Both the position numbers and the translations under genes were made by a program. A stretch of DNA of 64,000 bases from Asterochloris sp. CNOR1 (lineage: Eukaryota; Chlorophyta; Trebouxiophyceae; Trebouxiales; Trebouxiaceae), in assembly GCA_963969365.1 (NCBI GenBank), contig OZ017757.1, positions 930,001-994,000 on the forward strand. The letters run 5' to 3'. Below, piece by piece: positions 1-12,267 of this stretch. Each line of letters begins with the position of its first letter. The first letter of the stretch is position 1. A model generated the notes under the pieces. It had not been told where the DNA came from. It made no database searches and worked only from the letters and a program-made list of their open reading frames with translations.

Positions 1-73
1 CCAAACAACGCAGCAGTCTTAAGCTGACCTGCCTGACAGCAGGCGCCTCACATGGCAGCACAGGGCTGAACAC

Positions 74-457
74 CTACCACATGTCCCACACATCAGCCAG
101 CCACAGAGCAGCAGCTGGTGCCTCACTGCCTGCACTGCCAGACCACAAAGGGACATTGCCTCGCCTGGCAGCAAAGGGCTTGGGGCCTGCAGAGTACTCG
201 ACATGCAGCTCATCGCCGTCCTTGAACATCTCATTCAGGACAATGTCCACATCCAGCACGTGGCCATCTGACGTCATCACAGACTGCGGCACATAGCAGT
301 CGACTGCCTCGCCCCTGCACAGTGGCCTGAGGGCTGGAGCAGCAGCATTTCCAAGTAGGCAGCTGCAGGAGGCAAGCACAGTCTGCAATTGCTGGCCAGC
401 CTCAGCACTGCAGGACAGACTTGCAGTAACAGGGCGATTGCCAGGGCTTGTTGCCAT
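74..457 (-). CDS. Unidentified exon of a gene running off the left edge
   Basis: An open frame of 127 codons reads leftwards from an ATG at 457. Its middle part looks protein-like: about 40 residues around VLDVDIVLNEMFKDGDELHV are acidic and hydrophobic in the alternating pattern of a small beta/alpha domain, unlike the low-complexity shadow frames around it. The first part (alanine, serine, cysteine-rich) may be intron, because TGCAG acceptors occur inside it. I do not recognise the family. If real, it is an internal or first exon whose remainder lies left of the window. It is divergent from the F-box/LRR gene that starts near 793. Confidence 0.25.
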   Translation of the reverse strand: MATSPGNRPVTASLSCSAEAGQQLQTVLASCSCLLGNAAAPALRPLCRGEAVDCYVPQSVMTSDGHVLDVDIVLNEMFKDGDELHVEYSAGPKPFAARRGNVPLWSGSAGSEAPAAALWLADVWDMW

Positions 458-792
458 GCGAATCGCTACCTAGCATGCGCCAGCCGTGCACATGCGGCGT
501 AGCCTATCCACTGGAGGATCTGCGTGCCTGGCCCGCACTGCAGCTGAATGCTCTGCTCCTTGTCCAAGCCTGCGCCATATGGAGCAAGGTGAACCTTGAC
601 CTTCATGAAATTCCCCTGCCTCCAAGACCTCTGGCAGCTGCCTTCAGTGCATGAACTGCCCTGCTGCACGTTGCAGTCGAGCTCTCGATGTGCACATTAT
701 CGCCGTCTGGCACTTCAGATGATGGGATGAGCTGATGGAATCCCAATCGAGGCTAAGTTTGACCAAATTCATAGAAGGCCAGTGGCACATTC
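458..792. other. Intergenic stretch, no gene seen
   Basis: About 335 bases between the unidentified leftward exon and the first recognisable exon of the F-box/LRR gene. A plus-strand frame at 448-654 is open but shows no family signal. The stretch may hold the shared promoter and possibly an undetected 5' exon of the F-box gene. Confidence 0.3.
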
Positions 793-2648
793 ATGCAGAG
801 TGCTCTCCTAGCGGTATTTCGGCTCACTGACCTCGTCACTAGAGCAAGAGCAGCAGTGGTGTGCAAGGTGCGTTATACATAATACAAGTGTGCAGTCCTC
901 TCCCTCGCTGGACATATCTGACATGCCCATTGCTGCTGCAGGAATGGAGGCTCGCTCTGCAGCATGCCAGCTTGTGGGAGGTGCTGGACTTGCACAACCA
1001 GCAGGATGCTGCCCACATATTGGATGTCCTGCCATTCATGTGGCGCTTCCAGCATGTCCTGAAGGTGAGCTCCTGGCAGCAGATAGGCCATCTCTGCAGC
1101 AGCGGAATGGCGGGACTACTTGCAAAGCTGAATGCCCCCTTGGCAGCACTCCCGCTGCAGTACACATATGCAGATGTTGTGCTCCCTTGCCTGCAGGAGG
1201 TGAACTTGGAGTTTGCTGCCGGCGTTTGTGATGAGCACCTTCACTTGCTACAGCAGTATACTGACAGCATTCAGAGCCTCAACCTTAATGCCTGCCAACA
1301 GTGAGAAAAAGTTACTGTGTAGACAGTGTGACTGGTCGCAGCTGGATCTAGTCTGCTGTTATGGCATGTTGGACACGGTTAATGCCTGCACAGCCCAAGC
1401 CCTGTGCTGTCCAGTCCCAAGCCAGCAGTGACCACCTAGAGCAAGGCTCAGAACTGCCTGGTCACCTGTGATGCAACAATACATGCCTGGGGACAGCTCA
1501 CCCTACATCTTCCAGGCACTGACAGCTCTGCCCCACCCTGCAGGCTCAGCAAGCTGGCTCTGGCAGACCTCCTAGGGTCCTGCCCCAAGCTGCAGAGGCT
1601 ACAGCTGTACTGGAACCTCAATGTGACTGATGTGGTGCTGCACACCCTGGCCAGCCACTGCCCTCAGCTCACCCACCTCAACCTAAGCGGGTGCAAAAGG
1701 ATCACAGATGCTGGCGTCAAGGCTGTGGCCGCCTCGTGCAGTGGCCTGATTGATGTCGACCTGACGAGGCACGGCTTGCAGTGTGCCTGCTGCTTGCTGT
1801 AGCATTGTGTTACAGACAGTGAGCAAAGCAGTAGGCAATGTCCTGGTCATTCCAGCAATGGCCACAGGATGACAGCTGTTGGTGGCACTTTATAATCACA
1901 CTTGTTGAGCCACAGAACCCCATCAGCTCCTCTGCTGCTTGCAAGGCATCTGTTGTGGGTTGCCTTCCAGCATTGACAATGAAAGGAGCTTCCTGCACTG
2001 CCTGCAGGTGCCTGAACGTCACCGATGCAGGCTATGCTGCTGTGGCAGCAGGCTGTCCAGGCCTGCAGGTGCTGCGCATGTACGCCTGCAGCGGCTTGAA
2101 AGACGCCACCCTGCAGGCCCTAGGGGCTCACGCCCGGCAGCTGCAGGTTGTTGATCTCTGTGGCGCCCAGCTCCTCACAGACGCTGGTCTGCAGGTGATG
2201 CACAATGGCCTGCCGGCATTGCTTCTCGGTATCACAGCACATTGGGGGCACCGCACTCTTTTGAATTTAGTACTGCTACTGCTGCGCTGAGTTGTACGAA
2301 CGCAGGTGCAGCTCATCGCCCTTTCATCACCCTCTAGAACTGAGTTTAATTGTTGCTGTGCAGGCTTTGGCGGCCTGCCAACAGCTTCAGTCTGTCAATC
2401 TGACATGGTGCATCCAGTTGACCGACGCTGGCGTCTGTGCCCTTGCCAAGGGCTGCCGTTCCCTTCAACTGCTGAGCTTACATGGCAATCGCCACATCAC
2501 CAATGCAAGTATTGAGACGCTGGCAGCTTCTTGTGCAAACAGCTTGCACACGCTTGATGTCCAGGGCGCTATTGGGCTAAATAATATGAGCAGGGCCCAG
2601 CTAGAGCAAATGTTCCCAAAGCTATGGACGCATGTAGTGCACACCTGA
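793..2648 (+). CDS. F-box/LRR (RNI-like) protein, At3g58530 type
   Basis: Six exons join in frame to about 332 residues: 793-867, 942-1064, 1197-1300, 1544-1768, 2008-2194, 2364-2648. Exon 1 (LLAVFRLTDLVTRARAAVVC) and the next exon form an F-box-like start. The rest is a run of leucine-rich repeats of the AMN1/FBL type (LNLSGCKRITDAGVKAVA, LRMYACSGLKDATLQALG, VNLTWCIQLTDAGVCALA), and the end (LEQMFPKLWTHVVHT) resembles the C-terminus of Arabidopsis At3g58530. Such proteins are substrate receptors of SCF ubiquitin ligases: the F-box binds SKP1 and the LRR horseshoe binds the target. The target here is unknown. Intron 4 appears to use a GC donor (GAG|GCACGG at 1769). The start codon is the least certain point; an upstream exon is possible. 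A TGTAA motif lies 10 bases past the stop. Convergent with LSM2. Confidence 0.8.
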
Positions 2649-2691
2649 AGCGGCTGTCTGTAATGATGTTGACGAGACACTCTCCAGAGTT

Positions 2692-3436
2692 TTAAGAACC
2701 CCTGGCCTCCCGCCGTGTGGCATCATGCAAGATTTCTGTGTCCACGCTGCCTGGTGGGAGCTGCAGCCAAAGAAGGAGCTAGCTTCCAGCAGATGAGGAG
2801 GCTCACATTGCATTCTTCAAACAGCAGGTAGGTGCCAGGCAGAAACAGAGCAAGTAGACTGGCTATGATCTGCAGCAGGTCACCAAAGAGGAGCGCAGAG
2901 CAGCATGAGACCTGACCTGGATGTAACGAACGACCGAGCCCCTGATGAAACAGTTTTTCACAGATTTCTGCAGAGGAAGCCCATGCAATCCAATTGGGTT
3001 GGAGTCAAAGGCGCACGAGTGCAAATGACAGCACGGCACAATGGAGACAGTAACAAAAGCTTCTGGCCAGACTCTTAATAGTCAAACACCAAAGTGCCGC
3101 CTTGGCCAGCCTTGGCACAAGTGAGGAGCAGTCCAAAGCTGTGCACTTCAAAGTGCACTACAAAGTGCTGCAATGCCTGCCTGATGTTGATGCTGGTCAG
3201 CAGCTCACCAAGTGCGGGTACTTCTGATCTTCCAGAACCTTTGTATTGTGGAGCTTGATATTCAGGTATTGGTCCACTGAGTGCAGCGTCCCTGATATCT
3301 GCAAGTCGTTCTTCAGCTCGATAGTGACCTGCACAGCAGCCAGGCTTGTGAGACGCAGGCAGCCAGGGACAGAACTCAACCAAGACGGACTCACCTCTTT
3401 ACCAACAAGAGTTTTGAAGTAGGAATAAAACAGCAT
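2692..3436 (-). CDS. LSM2: U6 snRNA-associated Sm-like protein LSm2
   Basis: Four exons on the minus strand (3395-3436, 3209-3328, 2917-2967, 2692-2760) give a complete protein of 93 residues, the normal LSM2 length. It begins MLFYSYFKTLVGKE, carries the Sm1 motif (GTLHSVDQYLNIKL) and Sm2 motif (NCFIRGSVVRYI), and ends LHDATRREARGS, the characteristic LSM2 tail. LSM2 is a subunit of the LSM1-7 ring (cytoplasmic mRNA decay) and the LSM2-8 ring (binds the U6 snRNA 3' end in the nucleus). Exon phases are all 0. The stop codons of LSM2 and the F-box gene are only 43 bp apart. The start lies 282 bp from that of the divergent cyclophilin-SYF2 gene, which is also a splicing factor. Confidence 0.95.
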
Positions 3437-3718
3437 GCCGGGGCTCAGCCCCTGTCAGTCTTATTTTTGTGGCAGCTGCCCCCCTGCAGGTGAAGCAATC
3501 TTGCCATGAAGTTTCGCAGCAGCACTTCACGCGGGCTGATCAAGGCCCCACCTGATCCAGTGTCCGCAAGTGATGAGATCCAGCCTGGGCGCTGGTTGCT
3601 CAGGCGCAAGAAGACAAAGTTGCGATCCTCTGCTGCTTTACTGCAGGGCCTGCTGAGGCCGCCTCCAGGTCACTCACTGAATTGCAGGGAAGTGACAGCA
3701 GCAGAGACCTAAGACAGC
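3437..3718. promoter_or_regulatory. Divergent promoter region, LSM2 / cyclophilin-SYF2
   Basis: 282 bases separate the two start codons, so both core promoters and 5' UTRs must lie here. No confident TATA box or known element is seen. Co-expression of the two splicing genes is an inference from the arrangement. Confidence 0.45.
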
Positions 3719-6700
3719 ATGGCTGCTCTGGACAACCCCAGGTGTTTCCTGGACATTGACATAGGAGGCACACCTGAGGGCCGCATTGCAGTGGAGCTGT
3801 TTGCTGATGTGGTGCCAAGGTATGCCTGCAGTGGCTCACTGCCAGCTGCTGCATGAGCCATGTGCATCCATGTATTCAGTGCATCCCTGGTTGCGCTGCA
3901 GGACAGCTGAGAACTTCAGGTGCCTGTGCACAGGGGAGAAGGGAGTGGGACAGTCCGGCCGAAAGCTGTGGTTCAAAGGGAGCGCCTTCCACCGTATCAT
4001 CCCTGACTTCATGTGCCAGGCAAGTTCCTTTGTCCGCAAGGAAGCCTGCTGCAAGTTATGCTACTATGTCGCATGTGTGAGCCGGGTCCCTGTTGTCTGT
4101 GTTGCCTGCCGCCACCATGCATGTGAGGCCACCTGAACCTGTAAAGCCAGCAAGCTTTGCTATCGAGGCCAACTGATGCCACTGTTGCTGTGCAGGGCGG
4201 AGACTTTGAGAGAGGTGCGCCTGCTTGCTCACGTCTCTCTCTTGTATGTCAGGCAGCTTGGGGGTGCAGGCCTGGTCCTGCCACACAGTGCACTTGATCT
4301 CTCAGATTTAGCAGAATGAGCAAGCTGCTGAGTCTGGTTGTGCAGACTGATACTCATCTACTAGTGTGGTATTGGGAATGCAGGTGATGGCACTGGCGGA
4401 GAGTCCATTTATGGCAGAAATTTCGAGGACGAAAACTTCCAGCTCAAGCACACAGGCGCAGGCATCCTCAGCATGGCCAATGCTGGCAAGAACACAAATG
4501 GCAGCCAGTTCTTCCTGTGTACAGCAGCCTGCTCCTGGCTGGATGGAAAGCATGGTGAGTGGCACGCCCGTGTGCCAGACAATTGGAACCCCAGAAGCTG
4601 CCAGTCCTTCCTGTCCACCACAGCCTGCCTGTTCTGCATTGCAAGCAAAATGATCACCAAGTCTACACACAGTAGCAAGCAGATCTGTGCCTGGATGCCT
4701 GCTCCTGGCTCTCAGCAGTATGGTGAGCTTGTCAGTGGCTAGCACACTTGGGGTTATTGAACACAGGGTGTGCTGCACCAGAGCAGATATGAAGCGTGAG
4801 CAGTCAGCGCAGGGCCTGTCACACCCCAAGCAGCCACACCTGTAGGCTTGGAGCTTCACACTCCATCTGGAACAGGCATTGTTGGGTGAAGAGGACATTG
4901 CATCTGGAACAGGTTTCGTGGTGGTGAAGGAGGAGAATTCACGAAAATTCACGCTTATTGTCTGGCTTGTGCCTGCCGTCCAGTTGTTTGTGACCCGCCC
5001 CTACTACAACCAGCCGCTTGACAGCCGCTGCATGCACTGCAGTGGTGTTTGGCAGAGTGGTGGAGGGCATGAAGCTCGTGCGTAAGCTGGAGACAATGGG
5101 AACTCAGAGCGGCAAGCCCCGGCAACGCGTCGTTATCACGGACTGCGGCGAGGTGAGCAGAGCCCTTTTGCTGCCAGATCTGCTGTCTCAGCCCCACTTT
5201 CAGCAGGGCAGGTCTGCTCCAGGTCCCGGCCAGGCCTGCAGCAGCGCTCTGGCTGGGTCGGAAGGTGATGTCTGCCCTCAACTCCTCAACATAGGACTGC
5301 TCGGCTCAATAGTACTTCTGCTCCTGATGGTCTCCTCACCTCCCTGCCTGTCCTGGGCTGCTCCTTCGCTCTTAGAGGGTTCCCAGCAAAGGCCACCTGC
5401 AGAAGTGCCTATTTACCATACTGCCATGCTCACCTCTTTGCAGGCCCAGCTCCATGTCAGCGCCCGTCCTCTACCACACAGCAAGATTTTCTTGTCTGCA
5501 GACCCAGCTGCAATTGGCCTGCGGGTGCCTGCTAAAGTTGTACAGCTCTCTGGCAGAGGGTTCCCATCTATAGCTGTGCTCTGGCAGTAGACTGACACAT
5601 ACTTCTTCTCCAGGCTGACCTTGGTGCCTGTGCCTGCTGCAGCTCCCCAGTCGGCGCCAGATCTTGGCAAAATTGGAAGCAGAGAAACAGATGCTGGAGG
5701 ACCTCAAGAAAAATCCTGCAGCTGTGGACCCTGACGCCGAGTCCCTGGCACGCCTCAAGGCGCTGCGAGGGGAGCCTGCCGAGCAGCCGGCACCTCCAAA
5801 GATCCCTTTCCCTGTGGCACAGGTGACCTGCGTGTTTGGCGCTGCTGAGTTGATTTTTTATCAGGTGGCTGATGTAGTGATGTTAACACCAGCGCAGCCT
5901 TTGCTTATCACCCAGTACTGTCTGGGCAGGGCAGCAGAAGCAGCATTTGTAGGCAGATGCCGTCTCACAATCTGTGATGGGCCAATGCAGCTGATCAGAT
6001 AAGCGTCCTCCAGGAAAAGCTGTGGGGTGTGGATGCTGATGGTGCTGAACAGAAAAGCCAGTACTCCACGTGCTGGTCCACTGCTGGCACTTTGCTGAGA
6101 AAGGGCAGGGGTCGTGCAGGACGAGCTGAGGGGCGATGATGCCAATGGCGCTGCGCCTGCAGCAGAGGTGCCTGACGCACTTCAGGAGGAGGCGGAGGCT
6201 GCCACAAGGCCCGACGAGGATCTGGGTGAGCTCCAGCATGCTGGCCCCCTAGGTGTTGGCACCACTGCATGCATCAAGCAGCCGCGCACTTAGTCTAGAG
6301 CTGAAAGGCCTTGACCTTGCAGGCTGCTGCCTTCAGCAGCATGCTGGCGCCTGTGCATTATTGTGTACAAGGATCTTTGCCTACACAGTAGGCATCAAGG
6401 AGTGTGGTGTTGGCCTACGCGCAAGGCCCCAGCAGGGTGTTTGTTGCTGCAGCTTTGTAGTGCTGCACGTACACACCCAGCTGGGAGGGTCTCCCAGAGG
6501 GAGCCTGCTGGGATGCATATCTCACTCTCGTGCTTGCACACCCGGGGTGGGTGCCCCCATGGTCAGCACTGGTCTGGAATGAAGAGGCCATCGGCATGGT
6601 GCCATAGCCTCTGCCATGTCGCTAGAGGGAGGCCTGGGGGAGCTGCAGCTGCCTGCTGTGGTGTGTAGCTACTGCACTTACAGGCCCTGTTGGACAGGCT

Positions 6701-8766
6701 GTGGGGTGCTGTTGAGCCGGCAAGTCTGAATGAGGCAGGCTCAGAGCAGGAGGCTCCTATGGCTGCTGCACGTGCAAGGGGCCTTGCGCAGTCTGAATGC
6801 ACAGTGGCATTGCTGAGCTTGCAAACTTGTGGGGCTGATGTGTTCAGCACATGTCTTTCTGTGTGCAGAGCAAGGCGCAGACCCAACTGCTGGCATGTCA
6901 GCACGGGAGCGAAAGCTTTACGCGCTGCAGCAGCGGCTGCGTCAGTCTCGTAAGGCAAATGAAAACGCTGTCGTGGCAGAGAAGAAGCGCCAGCAGGTCA
7001 GCAGCCCAGGGGTGTGGGGATTGTAGACCCTAAATCTCAAAATTGAGAGTGTGTTGTGCAGCAGCCTGTGCCTGTAGCCTATCATGGTCCTGGTGCATGG
7101 TCTGGGCCATCATGCATTATCTTCTTGAAGCAGAAAGAGTGCTGTATTCCTGAGGGCAGAAATATCTCAGCTTCTGGACTTTTGCTGCACTTGCTGGTCC
7201 TCTATGGCCGCAGGAGGCCGGCGCTGAGGGAGAGCAGTGTGCTGCTGCTGCGTCTCTGCAGAAAGTGTGCAGCAGCAACAGCTGCATGCAAGGTGCTCTC
7301 GCCCCAGAGCAAGCATAAACTCTCAGCAGGGCATGCAGGTGGAGGCCTGGGGCACTGCCCATCTTTGCTGCTTTACAGCAACACAGAAAGACAAGGCACT
7401 TCAGAAGCATCACTTGTCTTACTTGCAGGCCTGCAGCGTGGGCCAAAAGGGGGTGACCACGGCGATTCTCAGCCAAAGCGCCTTGATGAGTAAGACACAT
7501 CACCTCTGCAGGGATGCAACTGAAGCAACGACCAGCACCATGCCAAGCACAGGTGGTGTGAGGAGGACTTACTGGCAGTGCGTGGGCAGAATCTCATAAG
7601 ATGGTGGTCCGCCTGCAGAGAGGGGAGAAAGTCGACGACCAGGGCAATGCCAAGCGCAAGTGGTTTGAGGAGAAGCAGAAGCGCCGGGAAGAGGAATTGC
7701 AGCGTTTGGGGCTGCCCGCAGCAGAGATCCACAGGATCCAGACGGCCGAACATGCTGAGCAGATGTACAAGAAGCAGGACAAGAAGGTTGCCCCTACTGG
7801 GTGGGAGGCCTTCAACCAGAAGGCGCTGTACGAGGCGTATGAGAGGAGGGCTGGCAACATTCCTTACTCACAAGAGGTGAGAGATGCGATGAAAGACAGC
7901 CGAAACGGCTGTTTGGGTACAGTGGGTCGGGGAGTGCCCTGTTTCCGGAAGACATGCCACAGAGGGCTTGGGTATCTACTGCAGCTCTCTGCAGGCCCCA
8001 GATGCTGTGGTGCCCTGTATGCAGCGTGTGACATCAGGTGGCAATATTCCCTGCTTGCAGGATGTGCACAGAGGTTCTTCTGTGCTGACACACTGCACTG
8101 CACCGTGCTTGGTGTGCCAGCTTGTGCTGGGCACGCGGTGGCAGTGCGCTGTGCTTATTGCTGCTGCTCCGCCTGCTGCAGGAATATGAGGCCCGCAAGG
8201 CTGAGGATCCAGAGTTCTACCGGGCAGTGGACAGCCTGCAGTACGGTGGCAGTGGGAAGGTGCCAGAGGAGAACATCGAGAAGATGGTTTCGGAGCTCAA
8301 TGACAGGTGGGTCCAGCCGCTTGGGCTCACAGGTCCTGCAGCATTGAGCGCAGGCAGAGGTGCTGGACGTATCAGGAATGCAGCTCTCACTCTGCTGAGC
8401 ACCTGATCTCAGCCTTTGTGATGCTGGCTAAGCTAAATGACAGGTGGGCGCTGAGGCTTAGGTGCAGGGGGTGCCTCAGGCCTATGCATCTGCCGTCCTG
8501 CAGGTTGCGCAGGCAGGCCAACTCCAGCCACAGGGCTTGGCACACACCTCCTGTTACTTCCTGCTGTGTGACTGTACCTGCCACCCTGCAGGAAGAAGAA
8601 GCAGGCCAGCTACAGTAGGAGAAGAGGTTTCCATGCCGATAAGGACGTGGACTTCATCAACGACAGGAATGCCCACTTCAACAAGAAGATTGAGAGGGCT
8701 TTTGGCGGCTACACTCAGGAGATCAAGGCCAACTTGGAGCGGGGGACAGCTCTGCCCGAGCATTGA
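3719..8766 (+). CDS. Cyclophilin-SYF2 fusion, spliceosomal PPIase
   Basis: Eleven exons join without a frame break: 3719-3819, 3902-4019, 4196-4214, 4384-4554, 5043-5152, 5643-5822, 6120-6225, 6869-6996, 7619-7876, 8182-8306, 8592-8766 (496 residues). Residues 1-173 are a full cyclophilin domain with the catalytic set of human CypA conserved (R65, F70, Q121, F123, W131, H136), so it should be an active proline isomerase. A charged linker follows (about 174-270). The rest is SYF2/p29: [15 protein letters not shown], a basic coiled region, then [20 protein letters not shown] and a tail ending [15 protein letters not shown]2 belongs to the NTC/Prp19-associated spliceosome, and several cyclophilins also bind there, so the fusion makes functional sense. 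The 180-nt linker exon is phase 0 on both sides. Intron 2 has a GC donor (CAG|GCAAGT); exon 3 is only 19 nt. Two separate transcripts remain possible if an undetected promoter lies in intron 5. Confidence 0.85.
4490..4735 (+). repeat. Decayed tandem copies of cyclophilin exon 4 end
   Basis: The exon 4 end (about 4490-4560, cagccagttcttcctgtgta onwards) is followed in the intron by a decayed copy of its first part near 4590-4640 (ctgccagtccttcctgtcca). A copy of its last part with its donor lies near 4685-4735 (cctgctcctggct, then atggtgagct). None of the copies keeps an open frame. Confidence 0.6.
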
Positions 8767-9202
8767 GCTGTCTCCAGTCAGACGTGAGGTTGGCTGCGGC
8801 ATAAGCCTGCCTGCTGCCTTGCTCACAACTAGCAGACAAAACGCCGGTGGCCGAGTCCTGATGCCGCAAAACAAGGCATTGGATGGTATCGAGAAGTCCA
8901 AGGTATAAGGCGTACATAAACAGAAGAGCTCACTTCAGCTGTGTTGTGCCAAACAACCACCTCACAGACAAAGCAACTCCACATTTGCAAGATAACGTGC
9001 TTTCAAGCTGATTGACAGTTTGACTGGCAGGGTTTCCCAGCTTCATGTTTTGTCTGCAGGGATGGGCGCGTTCAAGAACAAAATGGTCTCAGTGCTTGGG
9101 AGTGATATGACGTTTGGAGCGTGCCAAAGTTCAGCTCAGCTGACAATGTCTCATGACTGCCCAAAATTGTATGGTTGCAAAATAACTCCTTCGACTCTGT
9201 CA
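8767..9202. other. Convergent intergenic spacer
   Basis: 436 bases between the stop codons of the cyclophilin-SYF2 gene and the TPR gene. It holds the two 3' UTRs. No gene, repeat or RNA recognised. Confidence 0.5.
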
Positions 9203-12200
9203 TCAGGGGATAAACAGTTGCTGCTGCTGCTTTGCTGGCATGCTTGTCAAATTTAGCAAGTTTTGCATGGCCGTGTACAATTTGGGCGGCCATCTGGTCT
9301 GTGACTGCATGTCAAACATTAGACGTTAGTACACTGATGCAACAAGGTCAAGCAAACCTCGAAATTTGCTATAGGCTCAGCTCTCACCTTGACAAAGTCA
9401 ATGTCACCCCAGCTAGGCTCTATCTCAGTTGCCATGATGAATTGGTCCTCTGCGGCCATACACAGTGTGCATGCCAAGCTTGGGCCAAGAGTTGCTACTG
9501 TGCAGAGCAAGGGGCCTCACCTGCTTTGCCTTCCTGGCCACTCTTCCAAAGCACAGCTGCCAGGGAGGCATGTGCTTCTGCAGGGCAATCAACCTGGTCA
9601 ACATCATGTCACAAAGTGCGCACGATGGAAACCTGCCCTCAGTATGCATCGCTCACCAACATATCTGGGGTTCTTGCGCACGACTGTGCGCAGCAGCTGC
9701 TCTGAATCGTGCAGCATGTCCTCCTGCAGCGTTTAGAAATTTCTGGGCCCACTGCCCACTAAGCTTGTGCTTCATGGCATCTGATCCCATGCACAATTGG
9801 GTGACTGCATGTCCATGTGGGCTGAATGTGCATGATGTATCAACAGGGTAGGCAGCACAAGGACGCAGGTGTGCAAAGTTGACATGCCAGGCAAGGCTGC
9901 AGGTGCATCAGGCAGATGCTGTGGACAGCCAGCCTGCACAACCCAAAAATTGGGATATCACCTGCACTGCCTGGGGGAGCAGAGCAACAGCCTGAAGCTA
10001 GCTTGCATGCAACGCCCTGCCTTGCCTGGTGCAGCTGCTAGCACCTGGGTTGCGCACCTCAAAGAGCAATTGGGCTTCCCGCAGGCGGTAGCCTGCGATG
10101 CCTGGCGCAGCATCAGCTGCATATGTGTAACTGGTCAGCGCTGAGGTGTAGTCTCCCAACCTCATCTCTGCATTGCCCTTGTTGAACCACGCTGCAGCCT
10201 CCTTTGGGTCCCTGTCGATAGCAGCCTGGCAGTCCTGGCAACAAGCAGAGACAGGTGTCAGCGCCAGAGCAGATTACGTGGTGGACGAGGCTAGCTGCAT
10301 GGAGGCACCTGAGCGAGGCCTGCTCAGAAGAGCTGTACATCAGGGGAAAGCACTGTGGAGACAGAATGCAATGTGCAGTGACCGGCCACTAGGGAATCAG
10401 CATAACGGCCATATGACCTACTGCAGGTGGCCTTGATAGAGGAGTGCCAGCTGGGCAATATCCCCCACTTTGTAGGCAGGGCAGGAGCAGACAGATCGGC
10501 ACTCACTGCTACAGCTCGCTTGTAGTGTTGCTGTGCCTCCTGCTGCCTCCCAGACGAGGCCGCCTCCACTCCCAGCTGCTCCGAAGCAAGAGCACGATTC
10601 AGGAATGGCACTGGCGCCTGCAGCGTCATCATACATGCTGAGAGAGCTGTGGCTCAGGTAGGGGTCAGGCCCAGATGCTGGGAGGCCAGGCGCATAAGGT
10701 AAGTCACGTGTTGCCTGCAGCAGCACCTCGCAGGCTCAGGCAGCTGTGGGCTCTCTGAGCAACAGGCAGAGCCCCCACAGGCTCAGAGGCACAGGTAGGT
10801 ATGGCACCATTGTCTGCAGCAGCACTCAGAAGATCAGGCAGCAGTGGGGCTGACCGGGAAACAAGCAGAGATCTTTGCAGCTGCCCTGTGAGGCCTTGGT
10901 ATGGCACTTGTGCCTACAGAAGCACCAACTGCAGTTCAGGCAGTAGCCATCTTGTGGGTTACCTGCATATTCAAAACTAGTGAGGTGCCGGTGAAACAGC
11001 TGGCATAGCCAAGCATTGTAGGACAACACACGATGTGTGAAAAATTCGTGTTAGAGCACAGGACACCTGTGTCAGGTGCCACAGCCTGAACGAGATCCAA
11101 GGGAACTCCCGACAAGTGCCAGGCTGATGGTGTGCTCAGACCAATGTCTGTCGCTTTGTGGTCACCACTCAAAGTGGCACCACAGGCATGCAACCCTTGC
11201 CTGGGGAAATTTTGCAGGCAGCATGAATGAGGGACTGGCCAAGCCCACCAGCTGGTCACAATAAGCTAACAGGCGACGTAAGAGTGATGCTGCAGACCAT
11301 GATGGTTTGAAGCTTTTCTGCCATTGCAACTTGCAGAACACTTGCTGATACTGCCGCATGCCGTTTCAGGCTAGCCATGCTGTGAGCAGGGGTCTGCAAG
11401 CTCACATCTGGTGCCAGGCTGATGGCGTGGTCGAAGTCTTCCAGCGCCAGCGCTGCCCGCCCGGTGGACAAGTGCACATTGCCCAGGTTGCTCCAGGCTG
11501 ACGCACTGTTGGGGTCGCCAACCAAGAACACCTTGAACAGGGTCTCTGCCTCGCCAAAGCGCCCCTCTGTGGCCGCCCTGAGCCCTGCCACAGGCAGCAC
11601 TTTCCAGCCAAGGCCAATGCAGATGGCAGGTAGTGGCAAAGCCCGGGCAGGCTGACCCCAGCGAAAGTGTTGGCCTGGCCAGGTACACAGCATGTGCAAT
11701 TGCCTTGGCTGCAGTGCTCCCAAGGTCTGTGCAATTCTTCTCAAGAAGCTAGTGGCAGTGAATTGACAGCTGGTAGCAACTGCGGCAGCCCTGTCCAGCG
11801 CCAAGCCAAGCATTCTGAGGCAGAGCTGCAAGCTAAATTGTTCCTGCACAGTAGGCAGCAGCAGCATTGCCATGCAGCCTGCAACAGGACTGACAGGGAC
11901 CCTTGCCTGATTGCAGGACTGGATTGTCCACATCCTTCAGCCTTACTTCCTGTTTCTCAGCCCAGGCCGGTGAAGGTGCGAAGCCTGCCACTGCAACGAC
12001 TGCAGCTGCGAGGCACGCCACCACCTTTGCATGTGCAGGCTGCCTGCATGTCTCCTGCGGGCCATGGCGTCCCTGCTGCTGACTGACAAGTGATGCTGGG
12101 CTGCTCTTGTTGCTGTGTGCGGAGGCAGATTGCCACTGCATCACATTGGCCCTCAGGGAGACAGAAGAACCCCTCCTGCTCAGCATGGGGCACTTGGAAG

Positions 12201-12267
12201 ATGTAGCATGCCAGCATTGCAAGGTTTGGGTGGAGCTGTGAGGCAGGAGTTCACAGTGGCTCAGCAT
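9203..12267 (-). CDS. Thylakoid-lumen TPR protein
   Basis: Eight minus-strand exons join in frame to about 371 residues: 11907-12267, 11406-11584, 10507-10617, 10058-10234, 9657-9723, 9521-9577, 9388-9449, 9203-9304. The N-terminus is a serine/arginine-rich plastid transit peptide, followed by a hydrophobic lumen signal (VVACLAAAVVAVAGF) ending in an AxA-type site (SPAWA), so the mature protein should sit in the thylakoid lumen. Tetratricopeptide repeats follow (AETLFKVFLVGDPNSASAWS, AAIDRDPKEAAAWFNKGNAE). The C-terminal part (AHASLAAVLWKSG, then TRWPPKLYTAMQNLL) matches the conserved tail of a cyanobacterial/plant lumen TPR family. No partner can be named. Intron 1 has a GC donor (CAG|GCAAGG at 11906). 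A later methionine at 12186 (MLSRRGSSVSLRANVM) would also make a normal transit peptide and may be the true start. Divergent from p47. Confidence 0.8.

Noticed and set aside
4308-4952. 214-codon minus-strand frame
   Set aside because: It lies opposite cyclophilin exon 4 and its intron, and its sequence is cysteine-rich without domain signal. It is a shadow frame.
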